Positions 56,578-63,782 of a DNA stretch of 64,000 nt are shown here, in pieces. The DNA is from a virus: the IMG/VR virus record IMGVR_UViG_3300025405_000009, positions 62,001 through 126,000 of that record; one strand, given 5' to 3'. Position 1 is the stretch's first letter, and every line of letters begins with the position of its first letter. The translations under genes and the position numbers were made by a program. The notes under the pieces were generated by a model. It had not been told where the DNA came from. It did no database searches and saw nothing but the letters and a program-made list of their open reading frames with translations.

Positions 56578-56937
56578 TTAATGCAATGACAGCAAATATT
56601 TTAATCTATTGAATACACCAAGCATCTCATCTCTTACATTTAGAAGATCAGAATCATTAACACTATCAAGCTCGTCATTAAGACCAATAAGAAAATCTAC
56701 ATATGAATCAATCATCGTCATATAACCATCATCAATATTTTCTAATTCAATATTATATCTAAATTTAGCTTTTGAACGACCATATTTACCCATGTATATC
56801 TCAACAAATGTATCTATTAAGTCACTTATTTGCTTATATGTTTTATCAAATGCTTTATGCTGAGCATAACTCTCTGTCTGCCAGTGAAAAACCTTAATTT
56901 GATTTTGTATACTTAAAAATGGAGCAAACAGTTTCAT
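56578..56937 (-). CDS. DUF5856-like, ferritin-like helical protein (119 aa)
   Basis: Contains IQNQIKVFHWQTESYAQHKAF and ISDLIDTFVEIYMGKYGRSK, the signature I associate with DUF5856 (QxKxFHWQTxSYAxHxAxxxxY...FxExYxGxxGR). The His/Trp/Glu placement recalls the ferritin/Dps helical fold, though metal binding is unproven. The ATG at 56937 is chosen, 11 bases after a perfect TATAAATA; an earlier in-frame start at 56973 would overlap the upstream gene. Confidence 0.75.
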   Translation of the reverse strand: MKLFAPFLSIQNQIKVFHWQTESYAQHKAFDKTYKQISDLIDTFVEIYMGKYGRSKAKFRYNIELENIDDGYMTMIDSYVDFLIGLNDELDSVNDSDLLNVRDEMLGVFNRLKYLLSLH

Positions 56938-56948
56938 TGTTATAGATA

Positions 56949-56956
56949 TATTTATA
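56949..56956 (-). promoter_or_regulatory. T4-type late promoter box
   Basis: Minus-strand TATAAATA, 11 bases before the ATG at 56937, overlapping the stop region of the upstream gene. Confidence 0.65.
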
Positions 56957-57422
56957 CACCAAACGCTGCACAAAGCAAGGAAATAGGATCAAGTTGCTTA
57001 CTTGTTGTAACAACAACATTAGCAGATTCATAATCACCGTACGGATCTGAAGTATTAATTGATTCAGCATTTGCTATTATATTGGATTCTACAGGCATGT
57101 ACGGAGACTTACGAATTTTCTCTAATATTAGAGTCATAAGTTGATTGAGAACAATATCTGCCATAGCAGCTGATACAAACTCTTCAATATCTTTACGATT
57201 AAATTTACCTTTTAATACTTCAAAAGGGTTTGCATATGTACCAAAAACATAATGAGGTAAATATTTGTTAGCTAATGTAGCGCAATCTTTAATAACATGA
57301 AAAGCAGCAGGTGTTTGAATAGTAATTCCTGTCTCTGGACGTTCAGCTGCTTTTTTAGATGGTCCGTAGAGCTTAGCTTCTTTAACTTGACTATTCAGAA
57401 TGATTTGATCGATAAAGTTCAT
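56952..57422 (-). CDS. Hypothetical protein downstream of nuclease (156 aa)
   Basis: Unrecognised. It has an N-terminal helix (FIDQIILNSQVKEAKLYG), a central LANKYLPHYVFGTYANPFEV and the helical FVSAAMADIVLNQLMTLILE. It overlaps the upstream PD-(D/E)XK nuclease gene by 32 bases and is probably co-transcribed with it. No catalytic motif or membrane segment. Confidence 0.6.
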   Translation of the reverse strand: MNFIDQIILNSQVKEAKLYGPSKKAAERPETGITIQTPAAFHVIKDCATLANKYLPHYVFGTYANPFEVLKGKFNRKDIEEFVSAAMADIVLNQLMTLILEKIRKSPYMPVESNIIANAESINTSDPYGDYESANVVVTTSKQLDPISLLCAAFGV

Positions 57423-58104
57423 TTATTTTATAATAATTAAGCATAGCTAATACATCATATTTTTTATATGACATTGGATAGTATGTAAATTTTTCAGTTA
57501 TTCTATCATAATAGAATACACCAATAGTATTTACACGTCTGCCAGTTATACATTGATACATGTATGCATAGGTTGATAGTTGTAGACTATAAATTGAGTA
57601 TTCACTGGCTGTTAAATGATCAAGTGGTGAGAGGAGAAATTCATTATATGGGTTAAACATATTGAACTTTTTGTTTGTCTTAAGATCAAAAACGCTAAAT
57701 CCACCATTTTTTTCGTTTCTAATTAAATCCGCAGTACCTGCTAGTTTAAAATCATGAGAGTGAAGCTTATGTTCAACAAGTAAATCATCTTTCTTATTGA
57801 CAATGTCTAAATCTAAAAATGCTTGAATAAAAACCGTATACTCTGGATCAAACGTGCCAGTTTTTAAATATTTTTCAATAACAGCATGAAAATCAGTACC
57901 GATATCCTTACTCTTATCGTTAGCAATCTTCCATCGATCAAGTACTTCTTGCTTTGTAATTCCCTCTCTTTTAGCTACCCTACTAGCTGTGCCCTCGGAG
58001 TCAAATGGCTTTTTAAACTTATGAATAACTCTTGTTACTGAATTATAAATTTCACCAGTAAATTCATTTTTATACGAGTGATTAATAGGATCAAATACTA
58101 ACAT
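57391..58104 (-). CDS. PD-(D/E)XK (RecB/Cas4-like) nuclease
   Basis: The nuclease core is visible as KLAGTADLIRNEKNGGFSVF then DLKTNKKFN: the Asp of GTAD and the D-x-K of DLKTNK form the PD-(D/E)XK site. Upstream IGTDFHAVIEKYL contributes the helix with His. SIYSLQLSTYAYMYQC is the usual QxxxY motif of RecB-type nucleases. Length 237. Likely a DNA exonuclease in replication or recombination. It has its own strong promoter 6 bases from the ATG. Confidence 0.88.
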   Translation of the reverse strand: MLVFDPINHSYKNEFTGEIYNSVTRVIHKFKKPFDSEGTASRVAKREGITKQEVLDRWKIANDKSKDIGTDFHAVIEKYLKTGTFDPEYTVFIQAFLDLDIVNKKDDLLVEHKLHSHDFKLAGTADLIRNEKNGGFSVFDLKTNKKFNMFNPYNEFLLSPLDHLTASEYSIYSLQLSTYAYMYQCITGRRVNTIGVFYYDRITEKFTYYPMSYKKYDVLAMLNYYKINELYRSNHSE

Positions 58105-58110
58105 TTACCT

Positions 58111-58138
58111 ATTATATATCTTCTGTCAATAATTTCAA
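58111..58138 (-). promoter_or_regulatory. Sigma70-like promoter of PD-(D/E)XK nuclease
   Basis: Minus strand: -35 TTGAAA (58133-58138), 16-base spacer, -10 TATAAT (58111-58116), 6 bases to the ATG at 58104. Confidence 0.7.
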
Positions 58139-58141
58139 GTT

Positions 58142-58348
58142 TTATTTTTCAAGAACGTATGTACATGTATACCCTGTCTTTATAGTTGTCTTATGAACAA
58201 GTTTAAAATTTAACGACATTAACCGAATATTAAGAGCTTTAAACCATTGTTTTTTAACATTAATAATAATGCTATTCTTATTGTGGTCAACAAGAATAAC
58301 ATCGGTGAATTCTTCACATATAGATGTAACTATTTTAGAAACTGACAT
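58142..58348 (-). CDS. Small hypothetical protein (68 aa)
   Basis: VTSICEEFTDVILVDHNKNS then IIINVKKQWFKALNIRLMSL and FKLVHKTTIKTGYTCTYV: a compact beta-alpha-beta style protein, unrecognised. A late-type AATAAATA box lies 9 bases before the ATG. It ends just upstream of the nuclease promoter. Confidence 0.55.
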   Translation of the reverse strand: MSVSKIVTSICEEFTDVILVDHNKNSIIINVKKQWFKALNIRLMSLNFKLVHKTTIKTGYTCTYVLEK

Positions 58349-58357
58349 GTATAGTAA

Positions 58358-58365
58358 TATTTATT
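58358..58365 (-). promoter_or_regulatory. Late-type promoter box (AATAAATA)
   Basis: Minus-strand AATAAATA, 9 bases before the ATG at 58348. Confidence 0.45.
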
Positions 58366-58398
58366 CAATATTACCTACATATTATTTTGTGTGAATCC

Positions 58399-58596
58399 TT
58401 ATGAAATAAGGATGGACTCGTTAATAGATGCAAGAAACTTAGTAATCTTTTCACTTATCTTACTGAGAGTTTGTGTATCTGTTTCAGTAATAAGATCAGC
58501 TGTTTTATTTTGTACGGCATTAATTACAATCACAATATTTTTAAGATCACCAATTGTAAGTTCAGTAGTAAATTCTTCGCTTGCGTTTTTACCCAT
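58399..58596 (-). CDS. Small helical hypothetical protein (65 aa)
   Basis: MGKNASEEFTTELTIGDLKN then IVIVINAVQNKTADLITETD and LSKISEKITKFLASINESIL: two amphipathic helices. Unrecognised. A TATAAT lies 8 bases before the ATG, but no properly spaced -35 was found. A similar-length reading frame on the opposite strand is considered a shadow. Confidence 0.5.
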   Translation of the reverse strand: MGKNASEEFTTELTIGDLKNIVIVINAVQNKTADLITETDTQTLSKISEKITKFLASINESILIS

Positions 58597-58641
58597 ATAA
58601 TATTATTATATTAGTGATAAATTATAGTAAATTCAACTTTT

Positions 58642-59112
58642 ATGTATATTTTTACTCTCAAACCTACTCCAAAATCAGTAGATTGGTTTAAGGAGCATAA
58701 TTACGATGTAAAATCTATGGGAGCTGCCACCTCTATGCTATTTGCTGAAGTTGAACCTGGTGCAATTACTAGAAAAATAACATTAATAGTACAAGTAGAT
58801 GTAGGGGCTGATGAGAGCGGTTATAAGTTTTATTCTAACAAAATATATCTCTGTGACGAGCCGAGAACAAAGGCAAAATCTTATAAACAAAAAGAAAGAG
58901 CGTTGTTTGAGCATTATTTACATGAGTTTAGACATTGGATGCAAAATAGAATCTATAAAGTTAGTCATACTCAACTTACTTACAATCAGGAAGACGTTGA
59001 TTTAAATCGTCATGCATACTTTCGTAATGAACATGAAGTAGATGCACGCAGATTTACAAAACAACACTTAGCAAAATTTTGTAAATACTATAAAGCCTTT
59101 AAACACGTATAA
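58642..59112 (+). CDS. Putative zinc metallopeptidase (HEFRH)
   Basis: Zincin motif LHEFRHWMQN (HExxH, about residues 93-97) with a candidate third ligand in NEHEVDARRF (Glu about residue 135). The N-terminal part is beta-rich (YIFTLKPTPKSVDWFKEHNY; ITLIVQVDVG). At 156 residues it is a minimal, probably cytoplasmic or virion protease; substrate unknown. Plus strand within a minus-strand region; it ends with a 14-base convergent overlap. Confidence 0.7.
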   Translation: MYIFTLKPTPKSVDWFKEHNYDVKSMGAATSMLFAEVEPGAITRKITLIVQVDVGADESGYKFYSNKIYLCDEPRTKAKSYKQKERALFEHYLHEFRHWMQNRIYKVSHTQLTYNQEDVDLNRHAYFRNEHEVDARRFTKQHLAKFCKYYKAFKHV

Positions 59113-59308
59113 TTAAAGAGTCCATATACGTTTTCCAGATTTTTGTTTGATATTCGGCTTTTAAATTTATTGCCTGACAGCCATTACAATTATTATCAGC
59201 TACAAGCTTATTAACCTCAGTTTGATATTGAGCACGTAACTCTAAACAATCTTTAATTGATTCAGGACACGGCCCTTCTAAATTAAAAAAATCGTTATAT
59301 ATACTCAT
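59099..59308 (-). CDS. Small Cys-containing hypothetical protein (69 aa)
   Basis: NLEGPCPESIKDCLELRAQY then ADNNCNGCQAINLKAEYQTK: four Cys in two pairs, which could be disulfides or bind metal. Helical otherwise. It lies directly downstream of the endolysin with a 4-base overlap, so it probably belongs to the lysis or late cassette. Unrecognised. Confidence 0.55.
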   Translation of the reverse strand: MSIYNDFFNLEGPCPESIKDCLELRAQYQTEVNKLVADNNCNGCQAINLKAEYQTKIWKTYMDSLIIRV

Positions 59309-59916
59309 ATACAGGTTTCTACTAGTTTCGCCTCTGCCTCTCTTCTTGCAAGCAATCCATCAAGACCCTTACCTTCCCATATACGCTTCATTTTTCGTAA
59401 CTCCTCTGCAATACCTCTATAATCACGCTTTGGCACAAGGAGCTTTATGTCTCTCATTTCGAGACGACTATCTCCTGTCATACTCGTTCCTCGATTAAAA
59501 ACAAGGGAGACAAGGGCTCCGTAAGCATTATCACAAAGCTGATCAAGACCTGGAAAAGCTTTCTCAGCAAGATTAGCAAACTTAGGCCATGTTAAAGTAT
59601 TGAATATATGTACAGCGTGATTCCAATCAACGGTAATATTAAGCGGTTTTATTTGTTGTACATACTCTCTACCTGCTTGCCCGGTCTTACCAGAAGCACG
59701 TCTTACAGCTTCAAGTTGATCAGACGGTAAAAAGCCAAAAATTCTTGAAAGCTCATCTGGTGTATAATAACCACAATCAATACCTATACCAAGTGTTGTT
59801 CCTGACGCACCTCCTGGCCAAGTTGGATGTGTTAGGTATTTGTTATAATATGATTCATTACCACCAACTTCATATTCAAGAATAAGATTTAATGCATCAG
59901 GTGATGGGTATTTCAT
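59305..59916 (-). CDS. Endolysin, lysozyme-like muramidase
   Basis: A 203-residue lysozyme-like protein. The N-terminal helix LNLILEYEVGGNESYYNKYL carries the likely catalytic Glu, followed by GASGTTLGIGIDCGYYTPDE, the usual GxTxGxGxxxG beta-hairpin with Thr/Asp. NAYGALVSLVFNRGTSM and the C-terminal GLLARREAEAKLVET match GH24/pesticin-like lysozymes. It degrades peptidoglycan at lysis. No signal peptide, so a holin is needed. It overlaps the upstream membrane gene by 4 bases. Confidence 0.85.
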   Translation of the reverse strand: MKYPSPDALNLILEYEVGGNESYYNKYLTHPTWPGGASGTTLGIGIDCGYYTPDELSRIFGFLPSDQLEAVRRASGKTGQAGREYVQQIKPLNITVDWNHAVHIFNTLTWPKFANLAEKAFPGLDQLCDNAYGALVSLVFNRGTSMTGDSRLEMRDIKLLVPKRDYRGIAEELRKMKRIWEGKGLDGLLARREAEAKLVETCI

Positions 59917-60272
59917 ATATTAACATTTTGAATATTATAATCACCTTCTTTAGTGTTATTTGTTAAAAATTGCTCACTAACATTAATATTTCTGTTTTCA
60001 TTAAACAAACTGCTTTGATTACTTGTTATATTTTGATTTTCACTAATGGAATTCGATCTAAAAAGTTTCATTGTTTCGGTACCAGAGTAACCAAGAATAA
60101 AAGCACCTGCTAGAAACGTTAAAAATGTAAGATAAGGTGTAACATCTCTTAATAAATGAAAAGCATCTAAGCTCATTATTATGGTCAGATATATAAGGAA
60201 AACAATAAGCCACTTTTGTCTGTTTCCTTCACAGAATTTTTCTTTTGTAAAAAGTTTTCTTTCCTCAGACAT
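59913..60272 (-). CDS. Holin-like membrane protein (119 aa)
   Basis: Two hydrophobic segments, WLIVFLIYLTIIMSLDAFHL (about 21-40) and YLTFLTFLAGAFILGYSGTE (about 47-65). A basic N-terminus precedes them and a long Asn/Ser-rich soluble tail follows. Position directly upstream of the endolysin, with a 4-base overlap, makes a holin or lysis-related membrane protein likely. No family recognised. Confidence 0.6.
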   Translation of the reverse strand: MSEERKLFTKEKFCEGNRQKWLIVFLIYLTIIMSLDAFHLLRDVTPYLTFLTFLAGAFILGYSGTETMKLFRSNSISENQNITSNQSSLFNENRNINVSEQFLTNNTKEGDYNIQNVNI

Positions 60273-60282
60273 ACATAATTAC

Positions 60283-60396
60283 TTATCCATGTAAATGGAA
60301 AAGTATACAACGTGCTATAACTACGCCAAATATTAAGCTATAAACACATATAGCATAGAAGAGATAGTTTGAGTGTGGTCTATAATCCTGATCCAT
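60283..60396 (-). CDS. Very small single-pass membrane protein (37 aa)
   Basis: MDQDYRPHSNYLFYAICVYS then LIFGVVIARCILFHLHG: one transmembrane segment and short polar N-terminus. The ATG at 60396 comes 2 bases after the upstream stop. A longer in-frame version from 60477 would overlap the upstream gene by 79 bases and is rejected. Lysis-cassette context suggests a holin or antiholin accessory; too short for firm assignment. Confidence 0.5.
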   Translation of the reverse strand: MDQDYRPHSNYLFYAICVYSLIFGVVIARCILFHLHG

Positions 60397-60398
60397 AC

Positions 60399-60626
60399 TT
60401 AGAAAAGAATACCGCAAAGAAACCCTAAGATAAAGATAGCAATAACAAGGGATGTTTTTGGGTGTAAAGCTACCCAATCAAAGAATGAATTAAATGCTTT
60501 GGATACTATTGAAGTAGCTGTATTAAGTTTAGGTGTAGCAACAGTAATAGCTTCATGAACTTTTGGTTCAAACGCTGAAACCGTATTATTTATAGTGGAT
60601 TCTATATTTTGTATAAGATCGTCCAT
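60399..60626 (-). CDS. Small tail-anchored membrane protein (75 aa)
   Basis: The helical N-terminus (LIQNIESTINNTVSAFEPKV) is followed by a single C-terminal membrane segment (TSLVIAIFILGFLCGILF). This looks like a pinholin- or holin-accessory-type topology, or a DUF883-like tail-anchored protein. A late-type CATAAATA box is 5 bases before the ATG. It lies between the spanin-like and the holin-like genes. Confidence 0.6.
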   Translation of the reverse strand: MDDLIQNIESTINNTVSAFEPKVHEAITVATPKLNTATSIVSKAFNSFFDWVALHPKTSLVIAIFILGFLCGILF

Positions 60627-60631
60627 AATAA

Positions 60632-60639
60632 TATTTATG
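60632..60639 (-). promoter_or_regulatory. Late-type promoter box (CATAAATA)
   Basis: Minus-strand CATAAATA, 5 bases before the ATG at 60626. Confidence 0.55.
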
Positions 60640-60658
60640 GTACAAGTCTATTTTTTGA

Positions 60659-61246
60659 TTAAAATAGAAGGAACCTACTGGCTCTCAACCAGATATAGCC
60701 TAAAATAGCAGTAACTAATACAATAATAGCTATACTCTTACGTAAATTTGATGCTTCTAGCTTATAAACACGTGTTTGAAGAGTTTCAGCGTTTTTAATA
60801 ATAATATCTTTCATTTCTTTTTGATGTTTAAGTTCATTTATTGTATTTTGATTATCCTTTACAAGATTAGCGTTATCTTTCTTAAGCTGTTCATTAATGG
60901 CTCTATTTTTTAATAAAGCTTGATAATCAGACGAACCAACAACTACAACTCTTTCATCTTTATATTGATCTGGTACTAAGACCACAGCTGTTTTACCTTT
61001 TTTAGGTGAATTTTTAACAACTTTATCAGCTTCATATACTGATTGAATAGGAATTCTATGTTTCGGTGTTTTTACAAGTTTTGTTGTTTCATTTGAATAG
61101 TAATAAGCAAGATCAACACGCTTCTTAATTAAAGAATCAGACGTTGCATATACATTTTGACTGAGAGCTTCGGATTGTTTCTCAGTATAATATGTACAAG
61201 AAACAAGAAAAGCAGCTATGGCTGCTAAAATAAGAATACGCTTCAT
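60659..61246 (-). CDS. Unimolecular spanin-like lipoprotein (195 aa)
   Basis: Lipoprotein signal KRILILAAIAAFLVSC with a lipobox LVSC (Cys about residue 17) at the N-terminus, and a transmembrane segment SIAIIVLVTAILGYIWL near the C-terminus. Between them is a polar periplasmic region with a coiled coil (INEQLKKDNANLVKDNQNTI to KDIIIKNAETLQTRVYKLEA). Outer-membrane anchor plus inner-membrane anchor is the u-spanin topology that fuses the two membranes at lysis. It implies a Gram-negative host. Confidence 0.75.
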   Translation of the reverse strand: MKRILILAAIAAFLVSCTYYTEKQSEALSQNVYATSDSLIKKRVDLAYYYSNETTKLVKTPKHRIPIQSVYEADKVVKNSPKKGKTAVVLVPDQYKDERVVVVGSSDYQALLKNRAINEQLKKDNANLVKDNQNTINELKHQKEMKDIIIKNAETLQTRVYKLEASNLRKSIAIIVLVTAILGYIWLRASRFLLF

Positions 61247-61283
61247 GTATATAATTACATAATGGCGATTAAGAAATCAACTT

Positions 61284-61451
61284 TTATTGATCAGGAAATA
61301 ATGTACGAACAATTATTTCTGTTGTATTAACGGATGGGCGTGTATGAATAACCGCTTTTCTAACTGTAGATGTTTGGTGCGCTACAAGTTTTTGTGAAAC
61401 ACTCTCATTATCACTTGAACCGCCATGAGTAGCATTCTCATTATTTGCCAT
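61284..61451 (-). CDS. Small hypothetical protein (55 aa)
   Basis: Translation: MANNENATHGGSSDNESVSQ, KLVAHQTSTVRKAVIHTRPS, VNTTEIIVRTLFPDQ. Unrecognised and too short for length-limited gene finders. It begins 3 bases after the upstream stop, and a TATAATTA box (one mismatch to TATAAATA) lies 7 bases before the ATG. The N-terminal half is polar and probably disordered. Confidence 0.6.
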   Translation of the reverse strand: MANNENATHGGSSDNESVSQKLVAHQTSTVRKAVIHTRPSVNTTEIIVRTLFPDQ

Positions 61452-61454
61452 ATA

Positions 61455-61889
61455 TTAATAATTATAAGCTGAAAGCTGAAAGTATTTCCAAATTGATGAC
61501 ACAGCGTTTGAACTAGTGTATCCTGTTGATACTGCAGTTATCAAAGTACCGGTTGGACCATTAACATAGTATAGAGAGTTAACAGGGTATCCACCTGCAT
61601 TAAGAGTAAACTGAACGTAATCGTATTGAGGAATACCTAATCCGGATGAATCACCTTGATTGACATTATAAGTTAAAACTGCAACTTTTGGATAAATTGT
61701 AGTAGCTGTTAATGCATTTGATAATGAATTATTTGGAAACGCCTGTGTTGTATCAGGATAATGAGTTACTGCCGTAACAGATACAGATGGAAATCTACTA
61801 TCACCAAACAAGGGAATAAATTTACCGTTTTCTAATTGTTCAAAGTTATATACTACTGAGGAATTATCACTATTGTCAGGACTTGGCAT
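61455..61889 (-). CDS. Virion structural protein, fibre- or decoration-like (144 aa)
   Basis: Beta-rich, Thr/Ser/Asn/Tyr-rich sequence: SVSVTAVTHYPDTTQAFPNN, ATTIYPKVAVLTYNVNQGDS, TLNAGGYPVNSLYYVNGPTG. Composition matches the tail-fibre genes nearby. No enzyme motif. The late-type AATAAATA box sits 7 bases before the ATG. It may be a fibre tip, chaperone or small tail protein. Confidence 0.6.
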   Translation of the reverse strand: MPSPDNSDNSSVVYNFEQLENGKFIPLFGDSRFPSVSVTAVTHYPDTTQAFPNNSLSNALTATTIYPKVAVLTYNVNQGDSSGLGIPQYDYVQFTLNAGGYPVNSLYYVNGPTGTLITAVSTGYTSSNAVSSIWKYFQLSAYNY

Positions 61890-61896
61890 ATATTAT

Positions 61897-61904
61897 TATT
61901 TATT
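61897..61904 (-). promoter_or_regulatory. Late-type promoter box (AATAAATA)
   Basis: Minus-strand AATAAATA, 7 bases before the ATG at 61889. Confidence 0.5.
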
Positions 61905-62190
61905 GTAGAAAGATCTTTTTATATAAAATTGATGCAAAGAAATATGTTATAACTCCACATAGTATATTAGAAATTGAAGGCGTAAAAATTAGTAAAGCTA
62001 TAGGATTATATAAAAACGAAGTTAATAAGCCAAACCAAAATGCACTGCATTCTGGACATAAAAGAGGTATACTAATAATAGGTATTTTTGAAACTAAATT
62101 GCGAACTGGTTTAAAAATTGTTGAAAAACTCCACATATATGAGACACCAAGACTCATACAAAGAAAAGATAATATTTTATCAGTAATCAT
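61900..62190 (-). CDS. Membrane protein with CPEC motif (96 aa)
   Basis: Hydrophobic throughout: ILSFLCMSLGVSYMWSF, PIISIPLLCPECSAFWFGLL, NILCGVITYFFASILYKKIF, giving about three membrane segments. The CPEC-xx-FW element resembles small phage membrane proteins of the DUF1360-like type (Cys pair beside a TM helix), function unknown. The ATG overlaps the stop of the fibre gene (TAATG). Inverted-frame overlap with a 105-aa plus-strand ORF is judged a shadow. Confidence 0.6.
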   Translation of the reverse strand: MITDKILSFLCMSLGVSYMWSFSTIFKPVRNLVSKIPIISIPLLCPECSAFWFGLLTSFLYNPIALLIFTPSISNILCGVITYFFASILYKKIFLQ

Positions 62191-63779
62191 TACCCAATAA
62201 ATACAGCACGAATATAAGAAACATTCTTAACGCCCCATGAATTTTGTTGAATAATATTTCCATTATTATCGTATAAATTTTGCATGTCAGCAAATAGAGT
62301 TGCGGCTGTAGTGTTATTATTATGAATACCAGGGTTTGTTTGTGGGTACGCTGCAGACGAACCAGGAGCTCCATTATAAAAATATGTGCCGTTTTGTGAA
62401 ACAGGATCTTGTCCCCATGCATATATACCCTTATAATTAGGAAGATAATTAGGAGGTGAACCTGCTGTTGCTGAACTTGTAAATCCGAACTCATTTCTCG
62501 GTCCATCTTGACCATATTTTGCTGCTCCGGTTTGCCAGCCATTTAATTCAAACCAACCATTACCAGGTGTTGCAAATAAAAATGTTTGTAACCCAAAAAC
62601 TGTAGTAGTATTTGCAGGCATGTAGTAATAAGAACGTAGATACACTTCTTGACCTTGAGAATACGATGGTATTCCCTCCCACGCTGCTACATCAAGAACA
62701 CTTAACGGGCGAGTTGCAGTTGTATACGCTCTGTATGGTGGAGATAATAATGGAAAAGATCCTGTAACATTAGTCCAGCTAAGTTGATCAAAGGCACTAG
62801 GTGTTGTTGTAGTAAATGTACCTAATCTTGCCCAATTAGTAGTTGCGTTGGCACCCATTCTAACAAAAAGTCTGCCCTCTACATATACCATACGCGGACG
62901 ACTACCAGTTGTGACAGACACTCTTAAAGGATTACTTCCTGAATCTGCCATTACGTTTTGCCACATATTAGAAAAACCTGCTGTACCTTTAGAACAATCT
63001 ACACCATAAACAAAACTCGTTTCTTTATAAAATGTTGTTCCAATATCATTTATATCATACTGAGCATTATATACACTTGACGAAAGTGTTGTAATTTGTG
63101 ATTGTAACGGTGATCCATCAATTATAAAATTATATGGATCTGATCCAATGGTAATGCCATTGGATCCACTAAGATTCATCCCTCGTACGACACTAGCCGG
63201 TACATTACTACCAAGACCAACTATTTGATTATTAAGAAGAGGTACGCTTGTAGCTTTACCTGTTTTAACAGTATCTGTATTAGCAAGAATACTACTTGGA
63301 TTAACAGCTGTTACAATCTGTGTTGTTGTATTCCAGTAGCCACTTGTAGTTGAAATTAAATTTATAGCAGAAGCTATAGAGGCAACACCACTGGATAATA
63401 AAAGTGTATTTACACTCCATATACCATTATTATTTTTTAATGTATTATTATCAGCTTGAAAGTAATTAGCAGCAGGGGACCATGTATTTGCACTTGTGTA
63501 AGTATACAATGTTTGTACTTTTGAAGCATCAAAATCAAGAACTATATCACCAACTTGAGGTGATGTAACACTATTGCGACCACTAGGTACATAATTAAAA
63601 TTTCTCACTCCAACAGGGTTACCTCCCAACGTAATACCGTCACCTACAAACAATCTAGTTGTATCAGTAGTATAGCCTAACTCACCTTGCGAAAAAATAA
63701 CATTAGTTTTTCTTTGACTATCAGTTCCATTACGAACTATAATCTTAACTACTGTGTCTGTTGTTATTGTAATTGCCAT
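62190..63779 (-). CDS. Tail fibre / receptor-binding protein (529 aa)
   Basis: The N-terminus contains FSQGELGYTTDTTRLFVGDG, a phage fibre attachment domain (QGELGYxxDTxRLFVGDGxTxGG) seen in tail fibre and major-tropism-type proteins. The middle is Ser/Thr/Val-rich beta repeats. The C-terminus is Gly/Asn/Tyr-rich (GTYFYNGAPGSSAAYPQTNP), typical of a receptor-contacting tip. It is followed by a coupled membrane-protein gene and preceded by another structural gene with 3 bases between them. Confidence 0.85.
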   Translation of the reverse strand: MAITITTDTVVKIIVRNGTDSQRKTNVIFSQGELGYTTDTTRLFVGDGITLGGNPVGVRNFNYVPSGRNSVTSPQVGDIVLDFDASKVQTLYTYTSANTWSPAANYFQADNNTLKNNNGIWSVNTLLLSSGVASIASAINLISTTSGYWNTTTQIVTAVNPSSILANTDTVKTGKATSVPLLNNQIVGLGSNVPASVVRGMNLSGSNGITIGSDPYNFIIDGSPLQSQITTLSSSVYNAQYDINDIGTTFYKETSFVYGVDCSKGTAGFSNMWQNVMADSGSNPLRVSVTTGSRPRMVYVEGRLFVRMGANATTNWARLGTFTTTTPSAFDQLSWTNVTGSFPLLSPPYRAYTTATRPLSVLDVAAWEGIPSYSQGQEVYLRSYYYMPANTTTVFGLQTFLFATPGNGWFELNGWQTGAAKYGQDGPRNEFGFTSSATAGSPPNYLPNYKGIYAWGQDPVSQNGTYFYNGAPGSSAAYPQTNPGIHNNNTTAATLFADMQNLYDNNGNIIQQNSWGVKNVSYIRAVFIG

Positions 63780-63782
63780 ATA

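Noticed and set aside
61883-62200. Plus-strand 105-aa ORF
   Set aside because: It is antisense to a hydrophobic membrane-protein gene that is coupled to the fibre gene by TAATG; the plus-strand frame has no promoter or motif.
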